Of a stretch of DNA of 64,000 nucleotides, positions 1 through 7,824 are shown piece after piece (within the stretch, counting starts at the first letter, position 1; each line of letters begins with the position of its first letter). The position numbers were made by a program, and so were the translations under genes. The notes beneath the pieces are model-generated. The model saw only the letters and a list, made by a program, of their open reading frames with translations, was not told the DNA's origin and did no database searches. This DNA comes from Sphingomonas caeni (GTDB taxonomy: Bacteria; Pseudomonadota; Alphaproteobacteria; Sphingomonadales; Sphingomonadaceae): positions 124,001 to 188,000 of the forward strand of contig NZ_JAPDOK010000003.1 of the NCBI RefSeq assembly GCF_026013415.1, read 5' to 3'.

Positions 1-1
1 C

Positions 2-574
2 GGCATCAACGTGATCTTCTATTACGGCGCGACTTTGTGGCAGGCGGCGGGCTTCAGCGAGCAGGATTCGCTGCTGATCAACATCGGCTCGGGCGCGGTC
101 TCGATCGCGGCCTGCTTCGTTACCATCATCCTGATCGACCGCATCGGCCGCAAGCCGCTGCTGCTGCTCGGTTCGGTCGGCATGGCGCTGTCGCTGTTCG
201 CGATGGTCTATGCCTTCAGCCAGGGCGGCCTGGTCGATGGCAAGCTCGTCCTGCCGGGCGACTCGGGCAAGATCGCGGTGTGGGCGGCCAACATCTATGT
301 GATCTTCTTCAACGTCAGCTGGGGCCCGGTGATGTGGGTGATGCTCGGCGAGATGTTCCCGAACCAGATCCGCGGTTCGGCGCTCGCCGTCGCGGGCTTC
401 TTCCAATGGGCCGCGAACTACGCGATCGCTCAGGCCTTCCCGGTGATGCTCACCTCGATCGGCCTCGCCGCGAGCTACAGCTTCTACGGCGTCTGTGCCG
501 TGATCAGCTTCTTCCTGGTCGCCAGGTTCATTCACGAGACCAAGGGCAAGGAGCTCGAGGCGATGGAGGGCTGA
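2..574 (+). CDS. Sugar porter (MFS) symporter, 3' part
   Basis: C-terminal part of a major facilitator superfamily sugar porter; the 5' end lies before the window and the frame is open to base 2. The first codons read GINVIFYYGATLW, which fits the QxxGINxxxYY segment of transmembrane helix 7 in this family. DRIGRKPLLLLG is the second D-R-x-G-R-[RK] loop and ETKGKELE is the C-terminal PETKG-type motif. Several hydrophobic helices follow. It probably imports a monosaccharide with H+ across the inner membrane. Placement directly upstream of xylD, and near xylXBC, makes xylose the likely substrate, but the sequence alone does not fix specificity. Confidence 0.9.
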   Translation, partial: GINVIFYYGATLWQAAGFSEQDSLLINIGSGAVSIAACFVTIILIDRIGRKPLLLLGSVGMALSLFAMVYAFSQGGLVDGKLVLPGDSGKIAVWAANIYVIFFNVSWGPVMWVMLGEMFPNQIRGSALAVAGFFQWAANYAIAQAFPVMLTSIGLAASYSFYGVCAVISFFLVARFIHETKGKELEAMEG

Positions 575-604
575 CCGCCACGCCGATCAACCAGCTTTCC
601 CTGA

Positions 605-633
605 GGGTGCGGCTGCGGAGCCGCACCCTTTTT
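605..633 (+). terminator. Rho-independent terminator after sugar porter
   Basis: A 10-bp perfect stem (GGGTGCGGCT / AGCCGCACCC) with a GCGG loop is followed directly by TTTTT. It sits between the transporter stop and the xylD start, so xylD expression needs read-through or a start site in the short gap. Confidence 0.85.
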
Positions 634-647
634 GTTAAAGGCCAATC

Positions 648-2426
648 ATGACTCGCACCCCCGCCCGCCCGTTCCGCTCGCGCGAATGGTTCGCCGCCCC
701 AGGCCGCAGCGATATGGCCGCGCTCTATCTCGAGCGGTTCATGAATTACGGCATCACCCCCGCCGAGCTGCAGGGCGGCAAGCCGATCATCGGCATCGCG
801 CAATCGGGCAGCGATATCGCACCGTGCAACCGCATCCATCTGGAGACGGTCAAGCGCGCGCGCGAGGGCATCCTCGCCGCCGGCGGCATCCCCATGGAGT
901 TTCCCCTCCATCCGATCTTCGAGAATTGCCGCCGGCCCACCGCCGCGCTCGACCGCAACCTCGCCTATCTGGGGCTGGTCGAGATCCTCAACGGCTATCC
1001 GATCGACGCCGTCATCCTCACCACCGGCTGCGACAAGACCACCCCCAGTTCGCTGATGGCGGCTTCGACGGTGGACATCCCCGCGATCGTCCTCTCGGGC
1101 GGCCCGATGCTCGACGGCTGGCACGAGGGCGAACTGGTCGGCAGCGGCACCGTGATCTGGCGCTCGCGCCGGAAAATGGCGGCCGGCGAGATCGACGAGG
1201 CCGAATTCCTCCGCCGCGCGACCGACAGCGCGCCCTCCTCGGGCCATTGCAACACGATGGGCACCGCCTCGACGATGAACTCCATCGCCGAAGGCCTCGG
1301 CATGTCGCTCCCCGGCTGCGCGATGATCCCCGCCCCCTATCGCGAGCGCGGCCAGATGGCCTACGAGACCGGCCGCCGCATCGTCGACATGGCCTATGAA
1401 GACCTGCGCCCGTCCAAGGTCCTCAGCCGCCAGTCCTTCCTCAACGCGATCAACCTGCTCACCGCGATCGGCGGCTCGACCAACGCCCAGCCGCACCTCA
1501 TCGCAATGGCGCGCCACGCCGGCTTCGACCTGACCAGCGAGGACTGGATGGCCGGCTACGACCTGCCGCTGATCGTCAACATGCAGCCCGCGGGCAAATT
1601 CCTGTCGGAGCGCTTCCACCGCGCCGGCGGCATCCCGGTCGTCATCAAGGCGATGATCGAGAATGGCGCGCTCGACGGATCGGTCAGGACCGTCACCGGC
1701 AAGACCCTCGCCGAGAATGTCGCCGACGCGGTCAACAAGGACCCCGAGGTCATCTTCGCCTGGGACAAGCCGCTCAAGGAGCGTGCCGGCTTCCTCGTGC
1801 TCAAGGGCAATCTGTTCGACCAGGCGATCATGAAGACCAGCGTGATCTCCCCCGAATTCCAGGCCCGCTACCTCTCGCGCCCCGGCGCCGAGAATATATT
1901 CGAGGGCCGCGCGATCGTGTTCGACGGCTCCGACGATTATCACCACCGCATCAACGATCCCGCGCTCGCCATCGACGAGAATTGCATCCTCGTCATCCGC
2001 GGCTCGGGCCCGCTCGGCTGGCCCGGATCGGCCGAGGTGGTCAACATGCAGCCGCCCGATCATCTGATCCAGAAGGGGGTGATGTCGCTCCCCACGCTCG
2101 GCGACGGGCGCCAGTCGGGCACGTCGGACAGCCCCTCGATCCTCAACGCCTCGCCCGAAAGCGCGGCGGGCGGCGGCCTGGCGTGGCTCCACACCGGCGA
2201 CATTATCCGGATCGACCTCAACCAGGGCACCTGCAACGCGCTGGTCGATCTGGGCGAGATCACCCGCCGTCTCCAGGACGAACCCGCCCCGCCGATCCCC
2301 GACAGCCAGACGCCGTGGGAGGAACTGTACCGCGAGAAGACCGGCCAGCTGGGGGAGGGCGGCGCGCTCGAATTTGCGCTCAAATACCGGCGGACGAGCG
2401 AGAAGGTGCCGCGGCACAATCATTGA
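648..2426 (+). CDS. xylD: Sugar-acid dehydratase (D-xylonate dehydratase type)
   Basis: 592-residue member of the IlvD/Edd dehydratase family, of the length usual for xylonate/arabonate dehydratases. It would convert D-xylonate to 2-keto-3-deoxy-D-xylonate in the cytoplasm using an Fe-S cluster and Mg2+. Visible family motifs are GCDKTTPSSLMAA (cluster-binding cysteine, about residue 128), SGHCNTMGTASTMN (second cysteine, about 200) and IGGSTNAQPHLIA. A third cysteine lies in APCNRIH (about 60). The start ATG follows the upstream terminator closely. xylXBC on the other strand, about 3.6 kb away, supply the neighbouring steps. Arabonate or another pentonate is possible as substrate. Confidence 0.88.
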   Translation: MTRTPARPFRSREWFAAPGRSDMAALYLERFMNYGITPAELQGGKPIIGIAQSGSDIAPCNRIHLETVKRAREGILAAGGIPMEFPLHPIFENCRRPTAALDRNLAYLGLVEILNGYPIDAVILTTGCDKTTPSSLMAASTVDIPAIVLSGGPMLDGWHEGELVGSGTVIWRSRRKMAAGEIDEAEFLRRATDSAPSSGHCNTMGTASTMNSIAEGLGMSLPGCAMIPAPYRERGQMAYETGRRIVDMAYEDLRPSKVLSRQSFLNAINLLTAIGGSTNAQPHLIAMARHAGFDLTSEDWMAGYDLPLIVNMQPAGKFLSERFHRAGGIPVVIKAMIENGALDGSVRTVTGKTLAENVADAVNKDPEVIFAWDKPLKERAGFLVLKGNLFDQAIMKTSVISPEFQARYLSRPGAENIFEGRAIVFDGSDDYHHRINDPALAIDENCILVIRGSGPLGWPGSAEVVNMQPPDHLIQKGVMSLPTLGDGRQSGTSDSPSILNASPESAAGGGLAWLHTGDIIRIDLNQGTCNALVDLGEITRRLQDEPAPPIPDSQTPWEELYREKTGQLGEGGALEFALKYRRTSEKVPRHNH

Positions 2427-2431
2427 TCTCA

Positions 2432-2555
2432 AATCCTCCCCCGCCAGGGGGAGGTGGCAGCGCAGCTGACGGAGGGGGAGGAAGCCCCTCGCTACGTTCT
2501 GGAATCCGCCCCCTCCGACGCCTTCGGCGCCACCTCCCCCTGGCGGGGGAGGATT
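2432..2555. repeat. 124-bp palindromic repeat, GC-rich family copy A
   Basis: Perfect 27-bp terminal inverted repeats (left arm 2432-2458, right arm 2529-2555) starting AATCCTCCCCCGCC enclose a variable middle containing GACGGAGGGGGAGG. It fills the gap between the convergent xylD and 2565-4457 genes. Related copies lie at 35517-35642 and 58549-58700. No open reading frame inside: a non-autonomous MITE-like or REP-like element. Confidence 0.85.
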
Positions 2556-2564
2556 AGGTTGTTC

Positions 2565-4457
2565 CTACTCCGCCCGAAACACGCGGAACGAATGCGGCTT
2601 GAGCCCCAGCTTGAAGCTCGATTTCCCCGCATCGCTCGGCGCCCATCCCGCGCGGCGGCGCGGATTGTCGGGAAGCGTCTCGCCGGTCAGCACCTCGCCG
2701 GTCTGCAAGTCGCGCAGCCGCTTGAACCGGCCCGCGGTGATCAGCCCCATATCGACCGGCTCGTCGCGGAAACTCTCCACGATCAGCGTGTCGTTGTCAT
2801 AGGCGAACAGCGCGACCCGCGACGGCCCCTCCAGCCGCACGAACATGTCTTGGGCCATCGTCGCGCGGATGCGGTTGAGCAGGGGAGCGGGCAGCTCGTA
2901 CAGGTCCGCCGCATTGTCGGGGATCGTCACCACGAACAGATGCCCCTTCGAATAATCGGCGTCGTGGAGCATCGGCCACCCCATCGCGCCGTCGATCGCG
3001 CTGGCATCCTCCCAGCTGTCATTGGTCAGATAGTCGACCTGCGGGATCAGGATCGGGCTCTCCGACTGCGCCAGCGGCCCGAACCCGATCAGGAAGTCCT
3101 TCACCAGCGCCCGTTTCTCCGACACGCGCAGCTCGGCGATGTCGCCCAGCCCCCGGTCCTGAAGCGCGCGGAGCAGCCCGGTGGTGATGACCACGGTCTT
3201 CCCCGCGGTCAGCGATCCGCGGATCTTGCCGACGATCCCCGGATCGGCGGCGGCGGTGGCGGTCAGGAAGATCGTGGCGGCATCGCCCGGATAGGCCGGA
3301 TAGACGTCCATCGGCAGCCCGATCATCCCCATGAAGTCGGGCAGGAAATCCTCGCCGCGCGAATGGTATGGCCGGTATCCCTTGATCCCGATGGGATTGC
3401 CCAGCTGACCCACCACCTTGTCGAGCATCGCGAAGGTCCGCCCCGCGGGCGTGGCGATGGTGAGGTCGCTGGAGAGCACCCCGTCGGCGCCGCGATAGCC
3501 CGCGGTCAGCGTATCGAAGTCGTAGCTGGTCCCCTGGCCCTGCCACGCCCCGCGCTGGGCGGCGGTGACGGGCGTGGCGAGCGAGCGGAAATCGAACAGG
3601 GTGATCTCGGGCGCCTTGGCGAACAGGGTCATCGCCAGCTGCTCCGAATAGCGGTCGAGGGTGCGCGATCCGAACGGATCGACCCAGCCCCCCAGGTTTC
3701 GCCCCGGCGCGATATTGTCGAAATAGCGGACCACCTGATAGCCGAGATAGGGCTGGAGATGCTGCGCGCTCGTCACCGCGTCGCGCGTCTCGGTGCCGGT
3801 ATAGATGCCGTCGAACAGCTTGGGCTCGGTCTCGAGGTTGAAGCCCAGCCCCTGGAAATGCGCGTACCAGTTCGGATATTTGATGATCACCCTGACCTTG
3901 GGGTTCACCGCCCGCGCGGGCCCGACGATCAGGTCGCGCGCCGCCTCGGTCATCAGCTTGAGCCGGTAATCGGTCCAGCTCATCTCGCCCTTGGCGGCGA
4001 TCTCGATATCCGACTTGCAGCTGGTGAAGAAGAAATCGTCGAGGATGATCTCGTCGAAATGGCGGGCGGTGTGCTCGACCACTTTCTTCACCCAGGCGCG
4101 ATGCTCGGGGTTCGAATAGCAGAAGGTCTCGAAGCGGTTGGGCTCGCTGATCGTCCAGGTGATCCCGCCCGACACGCGCACCCCGCGGTCGCGGAAGAAT
4201 TTGATCGCCGTGTCGAGCGTCTTGTCGTCGACCAGGATCATGTCGCGGTGCGTCTCGAGCCAGATATGATCGACATGCAGGTCACGGCTGATCCGCTCCC
4301 AGCGCGGCTTCAGCCAGTTGGGGTCGGCCATCTCGCGTACCTCATAGGCGCGGGCGTACACCCCCACCTTGAAGCTCGAATAGGGCGCCGGCGCGGCTGC
4401 CGCGGGAAAGGACAGCGCTGTCAGCAGGACAAGCAGCAACAGCCGGATCGTCTTCAT
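2565..4457 (-). CDS. Secreted protein of unknown function, glycosidase-like
   Basis: 630 residues with a clear Sec signal peptide (MKTIRLLLLVLLTALSFPAAAA), so periplasmic or exported. I do not recognise a named family. The first half reads like a TIM-barrel sugar-active enzyme: aromatic and acidic strand ends such as DHIWLETHRDM, GGITWTISEPN, and DEIILDDFFFTSC around residue 137 (paired aspartates after a beta strand, where glycosidase acids often sit), then IIKYPNWYAHFQGLGFN. The second half looks like a smaller beta domain. It converges on xylD and sits in the sugar locus, which agrees with a polysaccharide or glycoside role, but that is inference. It ends 10 bp from repeat copy A. Confidence 0.6.
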   Translation of the reverse strand: MKTIRLLLLVLLTALSFPAAAAPAPYSSFKVGVYARAYEVREMADPNWLKPRWERISRDLHVDHIWLETHRDMILVDDKTLDTAIKFFRDRGVRVSGGITWTISEPNRFETFCYSNPEHRAWVKKVVEHTARHFDEIILDDFFFTSCKSDIEIAAKGEMSWTDYRLKLMTEAARDLIVGPARAVNPKVRVIIKYPNWYAHFQGLGFNLETEPKLFDGIYTGTETRDAVTSAQHLQPYLGYQVVRYFDNIAPGRNLGGWVDPFGSRTLDRYSEQLAMTLFAKAPEITLFDFRSLATPVTAAQRGAWQGQGTSYDFDTLTAGYRGADGVLSSDLTIATPAGRTFAMLDKVVGQLGNPIGIKGYRPYHSRGEDFLPDFMGMIGLPMDVYPAYPGDAATIFLTATAAADPGIVGKIRGSLTAGKTVVITTGLLRALQDRGLGDIAELRVSEKRALVKDFLIGFGPLAQSESPILIPQVDYLTNDSWEDASAIDGAMGWPMLHDADYSKGHLFVVTIPDNAADLYELPAPLLNRIRATMAQDMFVRLEGPSRVALFAYDNDTLIVESFRDEPVDMGLITAGRFKRLRDLQTGEVLTGETLPDNPRRRAGWAPSDAGKSSFKLGLKPHSFRVFRAE

Positions 4458-4536
4458 CGGCGCCCTCCCGGATATGCGCCATTCTGCAGATGGCGTGCGC
4501 GCAAGCTGACCGAAGCCGGGAGGGGATGCAACCCGG

Positions 4537-5283
4537 CTAGAAGGCCTCGCCCGTCATCCACAGCGCCATGCCCACCATCAGCAGATTCTCGGTGAGCGAG
4601 ATGAAGCCGAGCGGCACATTGCTGTCGCCGCCGACACAGGCGCATTTGAGCTCGCGCTTGTCGATATAGACCGCCTTGAACACCGATATCGCCCCGATCG
4701 AGCCGATGAACAGCGCGATCGGGCTCGCGATCCAGTGGAAGGCGGGGCTGGCGAGCATCAGCACGCCCGCGATTCCTTCCGCGAACGGATAGAGTTTCGC
4801 ATAGGGCACCCAGCGGCGCGCAAGCAGGTCATAGCCGAGAAAACCGGTGGCAAAGCCGTCGAGGTCGCGCAGCTTGAGGAGTGCGAGGAGGCACATCGCG
4901 ATCGCGATGAACCACTGCAGCGCGCTCAAGGTGAACGGTGTGCCGAGCACCGCTTCGCTCAGCGCTACCGCTATCGCCGCAGCCATGCCGAACACCGCGA
5001 TCACCGGGGCATAGGTCAGCGCCTTGGGATCGCGGACCTTGAGCCCGAAATAGCGGCGGAGGTCCTCATATCCGCCGATGCGGCGCCCATCGATGAAAGC
5101 CTGCGGCGTGGTCTTCACGCCATGGTCGGCCTTGAACGCGTCGTTCGCGGCTGGTGTGGTGAGCAACTGGTCCTCCACCTGGTAGCCGCGGCTCCGCAGC
5201 AGGTGAAGCGAGCGCAGGCCCCAGGGGCAGAGATGTTGCGAGGTGGCCAATCGGTAGAGGATGGCATGCGGTTTGGCGGACAT
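4537..5283 (-). CDS. Glutaredoxin domain fused to MauE-like membrane protein
   Basis: 248 residues. Residues 1-80 are a glutaredoxin-like domain: ILYRLATSQHLCPWGLRS with a single active-site cysteine (CPWG rather than CPYC), and the cis-proline segment VKTTPQAFIDG. Residues 90-248 hold four to five transmembrane helices like MauE/DoxX-type proteins, including a loop with CACVGGDSNVPLG. MauE proteins are linked to disulfide chemistry in the periplasm. The gene follows the small cysteine-rich peptide gene by 57 bp and probably shares its MerR-type promoter, so it should be induced by the same metal or thiol stress. The exact substrate is unknown. Confidence 0.75.
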   Translation of the reverse strand: MSAKPHAILYRLATSQHLCPWGLRSLHLLRSRGYQVEDQLLTTPAANDAFKADHGVKTTPQAFIDGRRIGGYEDLRRYFGLKVRDPKALTYAPVIAVFGMAAAIAVALSEAVLGTPFTLSALQWFIAIAMCLLALLKLRDLDGFATGFLGYDLLARRWVPYAKLYPFAEGIAGVLMLASPAFHWIASPIALFIGSIGAISVFKAVYIDKRELKCACVGGDSNVPLGFISLTENLLMVGMALWMTGEAF

Positions 5284-5340
5284 GATGAAGCCTTTCGGTC
5301 GAGCAGGGCGGGGCCGCGCCGGGGCGCGGCCCCTTGGGGC

Positions 5341-5418
5341 TCAGCAGCCGCAGTTGCGGCAGGTGCAGGGGTTGCAGCTGCAGCGGGTCTCGGTCTCGGT
5401 CTGGGCTTCGTAGGTCAT
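5341..5418 (-). CDS. 25-residue cysteine-rich peptide (metallothionein-like)
   Basis: A 26-codon frame with ATG at 5418 and TGA at 5341, shorter than gene callers usually report. The C-terminal half reads RCSCNPCTCRNCGC, six cysteines in a CxCxxCxCxxCxC pattern with no aromatic residues there, which is how very short metal-thiolate peptides look. A GGAG ribosome site lies about 8 bases upstream. It is the first gene behind a MerR-type promoter and precedes the glutaredoxin-MauE gene. The likely role is cytoplasmic binding of a soft metal (Cu, Hg, Zn, Cd or Ag); which one is not visible. It matches no metallothionein family I can name. Confidence 0.7.
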   Translation of the reverse strand: MTYEAQTETETRCSCNPCTCRNCGC

Positions 5419-5454
5419 GGTCATTCTCCGTCTTGTCCGGGGGTGGACCATGCC

Positions 5455-5486
5455 GCTATAGCTTCCGTACCATGGTACGGAGTCAA
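5455..5486 (-). promoter_or_regulatory. MerR-type promoter with 20-bp spacer and dyad operator
   Basis: On the minus strand, -35 TTGACT (5481-5486) and -10 TATAGC (5455-5460) are separated by 20 bp, the over-long spacing typical of MerR-family targets. The spacer holds the dyad CCGTACCATGGTACGG, and the whole resembles mer operators. It drives the cysteine-rich peptide and glutaredoxin-MauE genes and overlaps the upstream region of the divergent regulator. Confidence 0.88.
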
Positions 5487-5494
5487 GCGATAAA

Positions 5495-5878
5495 ATGACG
5501 ACCATCGCGGGGTTGGCAAAGGCTGGCGGGGTGGCGGTGGAAACGGTGCGCTATTATCAGCGCCGGGGGCTGCTCGGCACGCCCGCGCGCGGCGACGGCA
5601 TTCGCCGCTACGATGCCGGCGATGTCCGCCGTCTTCGCTTCATCCGTTCGGCCCAGGCGGCGGGCTTCACGCTCGATCAGATCGCCGAACTGCTCGCGCT
5701 CGACGCCAGTGAGGACCGCGCCCGCGCCCGCGAACTGGCGCGCGGCCAGATCGCGGTGCTCGACGCGAAGCTCGCGGAGTTGAGCGCGGCGAGAGCTTCA
5801 TTGGTGAGGCTGGCGAAGGAATGCGGCGCCTCGTCGTCGGGCCCATGCCCGATCATCGCCGCGTTCGAGAGCGCCTAG
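5495..5878 (+). CDS. MerR-family metal-responsive regulator (CueR-like)
   Basis: 127 residues. The N-terminal winged helix-turn-helix is typical: TIAGLAKAGGVAVETVRYYQ, then the GIRRYDAGDVRRLRFI wing. A dimerisation coiled coil spans about 75-108. The C-terminal metal loop has Cys110 and Cys118 separated by seven residues and followed by PII, the spacing of the CueR loop rather than the longer one in MerR. There is no cysteine near the position of MerR Cys82, which favours a monovalent metal such as Cu(I) or Ag(I), but Hg(II) cannot be excluded. It is divergent from the peptide gene and should act on the long-spacer promoter at 5455-5486 by DNA distortion. Confidence 0.88.
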   Translation: MTTIAGLAKAGGVAVETVRYYQRRGLLGTPARGDGIRRYDAGDVRRLRFIRSAQAAGFTLDQIAELLALDASEDRARARELARGQIAVLDAKLAELSAARASLVRLAKECGASSSGPCPIIAAFESA

Positions 5879-5922
5879 GATCGGCCACAAGCCGCGCGGC
5901 CATCCAGGTCCGGCCGGGGCTT

Positions 5923-5968
5923 GCAATGTAGGATTTCGGCTGCTTGATTCGCACCGCTCTTTGAAGCG
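5923..5968 (-). pseudogene. Short decayed coding remnant shared with 39171-39230
   Basis: CAATGTAGGATTTCG, CTGCTTG and CGCTCTTTGAA also occur at 39171-39230 in the same order, with the gap changed from 8 to 24 bases. On the minus strand both copies encode KQ[PA]KSYI in one frame, so they look like remnants of the same gene with frame-breaking differences. The rest of the 201-base gap (5879-6079) shows nothing else. Confidence 0.4.
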
Positions 5969-6079
5969 CCGATCGCCGCCGCCCGTGGCGCTCCCGAATC
6001 CGTCAAAATGCGCATTTTCCCTCGGGCAAAGGTCAAGGATGAAGGCTATATGCGGGACCTTATCGAGGCGCGCTCGGGA

Positions 6080-6967
6080 TCAGACTCCGATGCGGATCTC
6101 ATGCCCCGGCAGCCCGGGCACGCTCACCTCGAAGCGGAAGAGGTCGCCCGCGCCCGGCTCATTGGCGGCCTCCTCGGGGGTCAGATGCTTGGCGGCGGTG
6201 CTGCAGAACACGGTCTTCAGATCGGGCCCGCCGAACGCGATCTTGGTGATCGCACTGACCGGAAATTTGACGGTCTCCAGCAATTCCCCGGCGGGCGAGT
6301 AGCGCCGCACGGCCCAGCCCTTGTACAGCCCGGTCCACACGCAGCCCTCGGCATCGACCGTCGGCCCGTCAGGATAACCCTCTTCGTTCGGGATATGCGC
6401 GAACAGCCGCCGGTTCGAGAGCCGGCCCTCGTCCGAAACGTCGCAGGCATAGATGAACCCGCCCCCCGTATCGGTGTGATAGAGCGTCCGCCCGTCGGGG
6501 CTCAGCGCCGGGCCGTTGGTGATGCAGCACAGCTCGCTCTCGGCGACGCAGCGGCCCTCCGCGCCGAGCCGATAGATCGCCCCGCTGGCGTCTTCCTCGG
6601 CGTCGTCCATCGTCCCGAACCACAGCCGGCCCGAGGGATCGACGGTGCCGTCGTTCAGGCGGTTGCCCGGATGGCCCGGCTCGGGATCGCAGATCGTCGT
6701 GAAGCTGCCATCGGCCGGATCGAACCGGTAAAGCCCCTGCTTGAGCCCCGCGACGAAGCCGCCGCCGGCGATCGGCAGCACGAAGCCGACCTGCCCGGGC
6801 GCTTCCCAGCTCGCCTGCGCCCCGTTCGCCGGATCGTACCGATAGATGGTGTGCCGCTTGATGTCGGTGAACCACAGCGCGGAATCGCGCCGCACCCACA
6901 CCGGCCCTTCGAGCAGCGGCCCGCCAAGCTGCCAGACGCTGACCGGCGCGGAAACCGCTACCGGCAT
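6080..6967 (-). CDS. xylC: SMP-30/gluconolactonase-family xylonolactonase
   Basis: 295-residue six-bladed beta-propeller lactonase that would open D-xylono-lactone to D-xylonate. The divalent-metal residues of the family are visible: the Glu in LLEGPVW near the start, Asn in NRLNDGTVDPSGRLWFGTMD, Asn in CITNGPALSPDGRTLYHTD and Asp in GYPDGPTVDAEG. I chose the ATG at 6967, one base past the xylB stop, because it gives the usual short N-terminus; an ATG at 6985 would overlap xylB. Third gene of xylXBC. Other aldonolactones are possible substrates. Confidence 0.88.
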   Translation of the reverse strand: MPVAVSAPVSVWQLGGPLLEGPVWVRRDSALWFTDIKRHTIYRYDPANGAQASWEAPGQVGFVLPIAGGGFVAGLKQGLYRFDPADGSFTTICDPEPGHPGNRLNDGTVDPSGRLWFGTMDDAEEDASGAIYRLGAEGRCVAESELCCITNGPALSPDGRTLYHTDTGGGFIYACDVSDEGRLSNRRLFAHIPNEEGYPDGPTVDAEGCVWTGLYKGWAVRRYSPAGELLETVKFPVSAITKIAFGGPDLKTVFCSTAAKHLTPEEAANEPGAGDLFRFEVSVPGLPGHEIRIGV

Positions 6968-6968
6968 C

Positions 6969-7766
6969 TCAGCGCCAGCCCGCATCCACGAAATAGGTAT
7001 GCCCGGTCACCAGCCGCGCATCGTCCGAGGCGAGGAACAGCGCCATCGCCGCGATATCGTCGGGCACCAGCCGCCCGTCCATGCACTGCGCCTTGACGAT
7101 CTCGGCCTCGCCCTCGGGCGTGTACCATTTGAGCTGGCGGGGGGTGCGGACATTGCCCGGCACGATGCACACCGAGCGGATATTGTCGCGGCCCAGCTCG
7201 CGCGCGAAGCTGCGGCTCAGCCCTTCGATCGCGGCCTTGCTGGTCTGGTAGAGCGTCAGCCCCTCCAGCGCCAAATGCCACGAGATCGAGCCGAGATTGA
7301 CGATCGTGCCGCCGCCCTTGGCCTTCATCCCCGGGATCACCGCCTGCGCGGCGAAGAACAGGTGCTTGAGGTTCACGTTGAGCCGGTTTTCCCAATATTC
7401 CTCGTCGACCTGCTCGATCGTGTGACGATCGTCGTTCGCCGCGTTGTTGAGCAGGATATCGAACGCGCCATTGGCGTCGATCAGCTCGGCGATCTTGGCT
7501 TGCAGCGCCTTGGTGTCGGTCAGGTCGACCTTGTGGAAGATCGGCGGCTGCTGGACGCCTGCGAGGCCGGATACGAGCGCCTGCGAATCGGCTTCGGCCA
7601 CGTCGAAAAAGGTCACGTCGCAATGCTGGCGGACAAAGCCCTCGACCAGCCCCGCGCCGATGCCCGAGCCGCCGCCCGTGATCAGCACGCGCTTGCCCTT
7701 CAGGCTGGGATAGATGGCGCGCTGGTCGCGGGTGAGCGGTGCGCGCTTGGGATCAGCTTCGGACAT
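6969..7766 (-). CDS. xylB: D-xylose 1-dehydrogenase, SDR family
   Basis: 265-residue classical short-chain dehydrogenase, expected to oxidise D-xylose to xylono-lactone with NAD+. It shows TGGGSGIG (cofactor loop, about residue 32), NNAAND (NNAG-equivalent), the catalytic Ser in GSISWH, and the YQTSKA Tyr/Lys pair, followed by VPGNVRT. The ending ASDDARLVTGHTYFVDAGWR is very like Caulobacter XylB. The ATG at 7766 has GGAG five bases upstream and replaces a TTG one codon earlier. It lies between xylX and xylC in one operon. Confidence 0.9.
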   Translation of the reverse strand: MSEADPKRAPLTRDQRAIYPSLKGKRVLITGGGSGIGAGLVEGFVRQHCDVTFFDVAEADSQALVSGLAGVQQPPIFHKVDLTDTKALQAKIAELIDANGAFDILLNNAANDDRHTIEQVDEEYWENRLNVNLKHLFFAAQAVIPGMKAKGGGTIVNLGSISWHLALEGLTLYQTSKAAIEGLSRSFARELGRDNIRSVCIVPGNVRTPRQLKWYTPEGEAEIVKAQCMDGRLVPDDIAAMALFLASDDARLVTGHTYFVDAGWR

Positions 7767-7824
7767 CAAGACTCCAGGTCGAATCGATAGGGGCAGGGCG
7801 CTTCGCCCGCCTGTGAAGGGAAAG

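Noticed and set aside
528..2432. 634-codon minus-strand frame opposite xylD
   Set aside because: It mirrors the real gene in high-GC DNA: low-complexity Arg/Ala/Gly product with no family features.
2432..2555. Inverted repeats considered as the ends of an insertion sequence
   Set aside because: Only about 70 bp lies between the arms, there is no transposase frame, and no target duplication could be made out.
2454..4595. 713-codon plus-strand frame opposite the secreted protein
   Set aside because: Antisense shadow of a gene that has a signal peptide and normal codon use; the product is His/Arg/Pro-rich noise.
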